A stretch of DNA of 43,245 nucleotides from Chara braunii (Eukaryota > Streptophyta > Charophyceae > Charales > Characeae): NCBI GenBank assembly GCA_003427395.1, contig BFEA01000322.1, forward strand, positions 1,553,260 to 1,596,504. Reading direction: 5' to 3'. Under the pieces are notes generated by a model. It was not told the DNA's origin and did no database searches. It was given only the letters and a program-made list of their open reading frames with translations. Every line of letters starts with the position of its first letter. The stretch's first letter is position 1. Position numbers and translations under genes: made by a program. Of this stretch, positions 36,990 to 43,245 are shown in pieces.

Positions 36990-38159
36990 ATTCTTTTGTC
37001 TATTGTTTTGATGCGCTGATGATGTTTTCTGAAAACAGCAGGGTGAGGAAGCTGGTCTTTCTCCCCTTCTCCTCTGCGCTCCCCGTCTCAAGTCGTAAGC
37101 ATCAGAAATAGCCCATAGAGGGATCCGAGCATCAATGATAGACTCCTGGAGAGGAAGAGAGAGAAAATCTTGGCGAGAACCGGATCTAGCTGTTTTACCT
37201 AACTGGATCGCGACGGACATCGAAGAACTGTGATATCAGAACTCTGCGCGAGTGGCGGGGCCTAGACATCAGGAGAAGTGCGGCCTCGACCTCCGAGTGA
37301 GCATTCTTCTATGGACACTATAAGGCCGTATCGTTGACAAGACATAAGAGTTGACAACAACAAAGGAATTGTTGGAGGCTCCAAATAAGGAACAAGGGCG
37401 AGAGGGCCGAACCCACACTAGGGTAGGGCGATATGCCTGACGAGGGATAACGCGGGCTCTTGAGACGAGTTTCCAGGCAGACTAGGGGCCGACAAAACCC
37501 AAGGTTCACCATGGGATCAAGAAAGAGAGAAACCGCTACGCGGCGGGCGCGCTTGAGGCCTTAACATTCGGGCCGTGAGTGGAACCAAAACGGGTCCCGC
37601 AGGGCCTAAGTCTAAGAATGGGGCCCTCAGGCCATAAACTTATTATTTTCGGGGCCCGGGCCCTGTGGAAATTGGTGAGGCCTTGGTACCCTTGCATGGG
37701 CACTACTAGAGCCTGGACAAGCTCAGACTTAGGTTCGGAAAGAGCCTTGGTACCAGGGCGCTGCAAAAGGCCCAGTACCCGACAAAAAGACTCCCTTCTC
37801 CGGAAACCTTTCGGGGGCCCAAATAGGCCTGGGCGAAGGCTCGGAGAGAGCCATGGTACCGGGGCGCTGCAACTTGTCGGCAGCCTCGCGGCATGCGGAT
37901 GCTGAGGCTCACTTCGAAAGGGGCCCGACAAACTATATAAGCCCAACCGGGCCCGGGATCTGGACACTTACGGGAGGCGCACGAAGCTGGCACAAGAGTG
38001 CTAGCTCACTAGCAGCTCGAGACTTGGGACTTGTGCACGTGCGGGCTTACGACATGCACTGAAGTCAGGCAGCAACTAGCGATGAGGGAGACGCGGGAGA
38101 TAAGAGGTAGGGGGGAGCACATGTACAAGAGGTGGTCACGCGCGGTAGGAACATATAGA
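36981..38159. other. GC-rich, no recognised gene; TATA-like site
   Basis: Two related blocks (GAGCC(T/A)TGGTACC(A/G)GGGCGCTGCAA) at about 37741-37765 and 37848-37872. A TATA-box-like ACTATATAAGCCC at 37932-37944 follows and could belong to an LTR promoter, but no LTR boundaries were found. Confidence 0.4.
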
Positions 38160-38660
38160 CGCACGTTAGCGAGCAGCCCGCGCACAGTTAGAGTGTTGCG
38201 CGCATGGGCGCGCACTAGTGCGCGAGCTTCGGGACAACTACACACAGCCCCGTATAGTCGTGATAGGGCGCGCGCTGTCAGGATAGAGGTGCGCGCACCT
38301 GCACGCAGCCACGCACAGCCCTGCATAGTTGGGATAGGGCGCGTGCACTCGGGCGCAGTCGTGCACAGCCCCGCGCAGTCAGGATCGGGGCACACAATTG
38401 GGATAGAGGCGCGCGCACTCGCGGGCAGCCGCGCACATTCGGAATCGGGCGCGCTGTCAAGACAGGGGAGTGTGCACTCGCGCGCGGCCCGCGCACAGCC
38501 CGCACAGTAGGAATTGGGCACGTTGTAGGGGCAGAGGCGTGTGCAGCCGCACACAACAGCGCACAACCCGCAAAGTCGGAATAGGGCGCGCTCAGTCGGG
38601 ATAGGGGCGCGCGTACTCTCTCGCAGCCGCGGACATTCCGCACACTCTCGATAGGCGCCC
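38160..38660. repeat. Degenerate GC-rich minisatellite
   Basis: Irregular repetition of GCGCGCACTCGCGCGCAGCC, GCACAGCCCGCA and AGTCGGGATAGGGGCGCGC blocks with a period near 55-80 bases. Minus-strand Ala/Cys/Arg-rich frames here are its translation and not a gene. Confidence 0.75.
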
Positions 38661-39379
38661 ACAGTAGCACGCACACGCGCACCAGCGAAGCTCGCTGCGG
38701 CGCCCCAAACCAGGTGACTCTGGGGATAGAGCAGACGCGAAGGCGAGCGGAGTGAGTGCCAGGATAGAATCAAGAAGTGAACCACGAATCTCAATTCTCT
38801 CGTCTAGACCCAAGCAAGTGCACACATAGCCCAAGGCCAAGGGCACAATTCTTCGGCACAGTCTATCCTGGTATTATGTATAGTATCATCCAGATAAAGC
38901 GACCATATGCTTGGCCCAACCAACCAACCGGATTGGAATCGAAAATCCATATATATATGTGCCAGAAGGAACACGCACGCTCGAGCGCGCATGCGCACCA
39001 ACGGGGAGAACCGCACACGGGACCAGCACGCTAAAGTGCGCAGTCACACGCACACGCGCAAGCGTGCGGACACGTGCTCAGACGGACCGGCGCAGTCACA
39101 CAGGAGTGCATAGGCACGCGATCATGCCCCCGGGTGGATCTCCGTGCGCAAGCGCGAGGGGGCGCAACAGCGAACAACCCCGCTCGACTTAGCACTCGCA
39201 CACACGCCCCCGACAAAGAGGACTGGGACTTTGGGGTAGACCGGGAGCGCGGGACCCAAGCACGGGCAGATTGGAACATTGGAGCGGACCGACACTAATC
39301 AGGACTTGGGGTAGGACAACGGGACCTCGACAGGGGCTGATTTCGAGGAGACATCGGAATTGGGACTAGGACCATGAGA
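38661..39379. other. No recognised gene
   Basis: Rich in CGCACACG alternating purine-pyrimidine words (38970-39110). Open frames lack domains. Confidence 0.4.
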
Positions 39380-39680
39380 CCGGGCACAGACATACACTAT
39401 GAGACTCGGGCCAGATTTTGAAGGAGACTCAATGGCAGACAGACCGAGACATTGGGACTACGCGGCCCAAGTCGGGGCTTTTGGATTAGGCCGGTATCAT
39501 AGTACCCAGGCTCAAGCAAGCCGGGACCTTGCGACCGGGCCGGGATTTCGGGACCCGGCGACAGGCAGACCGAAACATTGGGACTACGAGACCGGAGCCG
39601 GGACTTTTGGACCAGGTCGGGATGGGACCGGGCATAGACAGGCCGAGACATCAGGATTGGGGCCGGGATCGCGGGTCTTC
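39380..39680. repeat. Degenerate CCGGGAC/GGGACC repeat
   Basis: Units of the type GACAGACCGAGACATTGGGAC, TACG, GGCTTTTGGA and CCAGGTCGGGA recur at about 39433, 39567 and 39636. Spacing is irregular. Confidence 0.65.
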
Positions 39681-41310
39681 AATGAGGGGATAACTTTGAC
39701 CAGGACACAGACCCGAGTCTAGACAAAACACCGTGACTCAGTGGACCGGGACTGCGGGACTCTATGGACCAGGGAAACTTCAAGGATGAAACCTTGTTGA
39801 CCAGGAACAGGGGCCGTGATTGATCAGGAACTCGGCTGAAGCTCGGCAGGGGTGACACGAGGATTAGCGGGGGGGGAGAGCATACCTTGAGACTTTTTCT
39901 GAGGAGGACGGTGACAGGACGAAGTTATGGTAAAGCTCGACCTTGAGTTGTGGCCACAATGGGCCCGCGAATCTGCTTCTGACACCAAGAGCTCGAGCAC
40001 AGTTCCGTCAGATCAGCGGGCCATGTACCGACCACACCCAATAGGGAGGAGGATACGACGCAGATTGTCTGTGCGGTCGGTGGGGACACAAACCGATTTC
40101 CCCGAGTTAGACATTGTGCTTGTTTTCGGGATTGGATGCAGTGAGACAGATTCCATTATTTTGGACTGAATTAAATGTTCAATTTATTCCTCCCGGCAAA
40201 AATTGTCTACAACGAGTCGGTCGCTTTTGCTATCTGTGTTGACTTGATGTTGTCGTGACAGACTTGCATTCTTTACTGGTTACAGGAGCCCCGAGCGACC
40301 CTCCCATGGGTGACAGACACGGGTGATATACAGGGATCGATCGGTGTGCCGACAGACCACTTCTACCGGTCGACAACGCGCATTGGATCAGGACAACCGG
40401 ACTGAAGAGGAGAACACTCACTCTCATCTTCTTGATAACAGTCAGTAAGGTCGGTTGCACGAACGACAACTGAAATGATGTAGCGGGGAGGTGATCATGT
40501 ACGACCTTAGGGGGTTTGATCTAAGGACGGAAAGATTGGGGGAGAGAGAAGAGCCGAAGGAAGTGAGGAGGAAGAACAATCACGAAATCTGGGCAACCGA
40601 AAGAAAAAGGGGTGCGCGCACTCCGATCTTCTTGGTGACAGAAAGGTCGGTCGGCCAGAGGGTAGTTGAAACAACGAAGCACATACATGAGTGAAAGACG
40701 ACGCACGTTGAGCATTGGAGAGAGAGTAGGAAGCACGGATTGTAGGGACCTTGCGCACCTATCACGAAGTAATCCAGAAGCGGAAGGAAGCAGGAAATCC
40801 TATTGGTAACTGAGGTGCGAGAAGGATCAAGAACGGGAAGTGGGAGCGAAAGTAAGAAAACAAGTGAGGATGAAGAAAGTGGGGCGGGAAGCAAAGAATT
40901 TTGACGAAAATTTAGACTTCGGCGCCTTGAGAAGTGGAGTTCAAGCCGCGGAAGGAGGAGGAGAATAGTATAAAAAGGGAGGAAGGGAGATGAAAAAAAA
41001 GGGGGAGATCCGGAGGTGCTTGGAGTGCACGGGAATAGGTGTTTGATAGCGCATGTGAGCGCACAAGTGGATTGAAGCGAGAGAGGGAGAGGAAGAGAGA
41101 GAGGTGGAAAGAGAGTGGTCGCCATTGCCCGAGAGGGAAAGTCCTCGAAACCGATCACCCTTCTCGAGAGCAGTAAAACGCATGCGCGAGGTCACAAAGG
41201 GACTGCACAGAGCCAGCGCACGTGGGGAGCGGACGGGGGTGCTTGACCGCTCGAGGTGCACTTCGCAACGACAGGGGACTACAACAGCTGTGAGCGCTCG
41301 TTGTCGCGAA
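39681..41310. other. No recognised gene
   Basis: Purine-rich from 40500 on. A TATA-like AGTATAAAAAGGG at about 40967-40980 and short (C/T)TCTTCTTG(G/A)T(G/A)ACAG duplications near 40430 and 40630. Open frames are unrecognised. Confidence 0.4.
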
Positions 41311-42125
41311 GGCGAGCGCACGGTGAGCACCCGTTGGGACGTGTGGGTTCTGGCGGTCGATCGGAGAGACGGAGAGAGTGACAGTAGGAAGTAGCGCTCG
41401 ACAAGGGGTGGGAGAGCATTCAGGCACGATTCTGGTGCGCATACACACGGGCGTTCGAAGCACGCAAGAGTAGCACGAAGACGACGTCTGGGAGAGGGAG
41501 AAAGAGAGAAGTAGACGAACTAGAGGGATCGTGAAGGAGGGCTCAAAGCGATTAGGGACAGGACAACAGATTGAAGGGACAAACGTGTGGATGAAGCAGA
41601 GAGAGTTCGAGGGAGGACGCGTCCATCCGAGGTGCTCGAGGTGTTCGAGGAACATAACGAATGTCTATGCGCTCAAACGTGCGACAAAGCAGAAGCAACC
41701 AAAGGGAGGACAAAGGCGAGCACACGGTGAGCGCCCGATGGGACGCGTGGGTTCTGGCGGTCAATTGGAGAGACGGAGAGAGCGGCAGTAGGAAGTAGCG
41801 CTCGACAAGGGGTGGAAGACCATTCATGCACGATTCTGGTGCACATACACACAGGCGTTTGAAGCACGCAAGAGTTCTCCAAGATTAATACGAAGACAAC
41901 GTCTGGGAGAGGGAGAAAGAGAGAAGTAGACGAAGCAGAGGGACCGAGAAGGAGGGCTCAAAGCGATTGGGGACAGGATAAAAGACTGAAGCGACAAACG
42001 TGTAGACGAAGCAGAGGGAGCTCAAGGGAGGACGCGTCCATCCGAGGTGCTCGAGGTGTTAGAGGAACAGAATGAACGTATGTGCCCTCAAATGCGCGGC
42101 AAAGCAGAAGCAACGAAAGGGAGGA
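41311..42125. repeat. ~404-bp tandem dimer
   Basis: GGCGAGC(G/A)CACGGTGAGC starts at 41311 and 41715. Both units contain GTGGGTTCTGGCGGTC, AGGAAGTAGCGCTCGACAAGG, ACGTCTGGGAGAGGGAG and GGACGCGTCCATCCGAGGTG. Units are about 90 percent alike by eye. The second ends near 42125 at AAGGGAGGACA. Confidence 0.92.
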
Positions 42126-42250
42126 CACGCCTCGAGGCATAGCCAACTTATGATTATGGGAGGAGCTCGACCCTTTTAAGAGCCGGCGCTGTTGGATACA
42201 TCCGCGATAGGGTCGGCAAGAATGATTTGAAGGGGGGGGGGTGGAAGCGC

Positions 42251-42277
42251 TGAGAGAGAGGGAGAGAGAGAGAGAGA

Positions 42278-42316
<39 letters not shown>
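42251..42316. repeat. (GA)n microsatellite
   Basis: GA run with three GG interruptions. Confidence 0.97.
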
Positions 42317-42319
<3 letters not shown>

Positions 42320-42410
42320 CTGGGGTTGGCACGTGCTTGTAACAGGATAGAGGGAACTGAGTAGTGGGAGAGAAGAACATGGTGAGAGACGTAGCCAACG
42401 AAACTACCCA

Positions 42411-42460
42411 GGTACCTACCTACCTACCTATCTACCTACCTACCTACCTACCTACGTACC
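42411..42460. repeat. (CTAC)n tetranucleotide repeat
   Basis: Eleven or so ACCT/CTAC units with one TATC and one TACG variant. Confidence 0.95.
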
Positions 42461-43105
42461 GTAGCGCTGTTCTATCTCAGGTGGTGCTTATGATAGGCTA
42501 TAGCCGATAGGCATTCAAGATATAATCACATACATAAATGTCCACCCTCCTTGGGTACTGGAACCTGTTAATGATGACTTCGAGTCCTGATGGAGTCAGA
42601 ACCTGCCCATGCACGCATGGATATTAATATGTCGCGCATTGAAGCGCCGAGTATGACCGACACGCTTCACACCGGTTGTTATTTATCTCCCTACCTGCTT
42701 TCGGGACTCGTGTCACCATCAGGCAGCATTGGAAAATCGTTGTCCACTGTGGTCTTTCCAGCAACCAACGATTTTCCTCGCTATTGTTGACATTGGCTGC
42801 ATGCTGAACCCAAAGAGCCACTCGTGGGCGTGCGCACGATGCTCGTTTGAACTTGTTGCGCCTTGATTTTGTTCCCTTTGTCGGTATTCCATCCTGCTTG
42901 TTGTAAGAAACAACTAACACCTGGACCTATGTATCCCCCGCGGCTGCTGTCACCGCGGGCATGACCACGGCTTATGCGGTCGACCGCGGTTGAAAAAGGC
43001 GCGCCGCGGGCGAGGGGGAGGGGGTACCGGAGGTCGGGGTCGGGATTCCGGGGGCGCACCCGAGGCCCCACCGCCCCACATTGAAAAAAAAAAAAGAAAC
43101 TTAGA
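42461..43105. other. No recognised gene
   Basis: Average composition, turning GC-rich at 42935-43080 with CCGCGG words. No domain in either strand. Confidence 0.4.
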
Positions 43106-43160
43106 AATGGGGGGGTCCATTTTAGGGGGGGGGAAGAAAAATAATGGACCCCCTTCCATT
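43106..43160. repeat. Inverted repeat
   Basis: GGGGGTCCATT (43111-43121) and AATGGACCCCC (43143-43153) are exact partners. AATGG/CCATT extends the stem outward after a two-base bulge. Confidence 0.9.
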
Positions 43161-43216
43161 GCTTTTTTATTTATTTTTTTACCTTTCTCTTTTTCGTTCT
43201 ATTGTACCGTTGCCAA

Positions 43217-43243
43217 GTTTTTTTTTTTTTTTTTTTTTTTTTT
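43217..43243. repeat. Poly(T) tract
   Basis: About 27 T at the right edge of the window. Confidence 0.98.
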
Positions 43244-43245
43244 GG

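Noticed and set aside
37932-37944. TATA box of a host gene
   Set aside because: No coding exon follows within 1 kb; kept only as a note in the region description.
38009-38794. 261-codon minus-strand Ala/Cys/Arg-rich frame
   Set aside because: Composed of minisatellite units; no start context, domain or splice support.

Overview
The window looks like nuclear DNA from a repeat-rich eukaryote, most likely a green plant or streptophyte alga; a large-genome charophyte would fit, but the species cannot be fixed from this sequence. The evidence is decayed Ty3/gypsy chromovirus remains with chromodomains, a plant-type initiator-tRNA primer binding site (complement of TGGTATCAGAGC), many small inverted-repeat transposons, long (AG)n and (TG)n tracts, two N gaps, and one first-exon-like coding region resembling the plastid lipase (PLIP) family of plant class 3 lipases. 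There are no operons and no ribosome-binding-site grammar; most open frames here are chance frames in repeats. Layout: 1-4087 is AT-rich repeat DNA with two arrays of short imperfect palindromes, a cluster of hairpins, a tRNA-like SINE head and a minus-strand LTR with its primer site. 4088-7900 holds duplicated non-coding blocks. 7905-10481 is the only convincing host gene piece: an 858-codon open exon whose C-terminal third carries PLIP-like motifs and whose N-terminal half contains a 594-bp in-frame tandem duplication. 10.9-18.1 kb is tandem and dispersed repeats with a nest of transposons: a 1.8-kb element with perfect 55-bp terminal inverted repeats, interrupted by a 471-bp element flanked by TA. 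Both insertions can be read against unoccupied copies of their target inside the same window. 18.2-24.5 kb carries scattered, frameshifted remains of one plus-strand chromovirus (gag knuckle, protease, integrase C-terminus, chromodomain, polypurine tract). 24.5-28 kb is mostly unrecognised, ending in an AT-rich island. At 28023-28060 there is an exact 38-bp Nextera mate-pair junction adapter, a sequencing artefact that makes the join there untrustworthy. 28338-29963 is a hAT-like non-autonomous element with a perfect 8-bp target duplication and an assembly gap inside. 31.3-36.5 kb contains three related LTRs, a minus-strand chromovirus integrase remnant with a lost catalytic glutamate, and a 210-bp imperfect palindrome with a 56-bp perfect arm. 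36.5-43.2 kb is GC-rich degenerate minisatellites, a roughly 400-bp tandem dimer and simple repeats. Functionally, nothing in the window forms a pathway: one partial host gene sits in a mosaic of mobile elements, most of them dead. The strongest points are the two layered insertions with internal empty sites, the hAT-like element, the long palindrome, the PLIP-like exon with its 198-residue duplication, and the adapter artefact.
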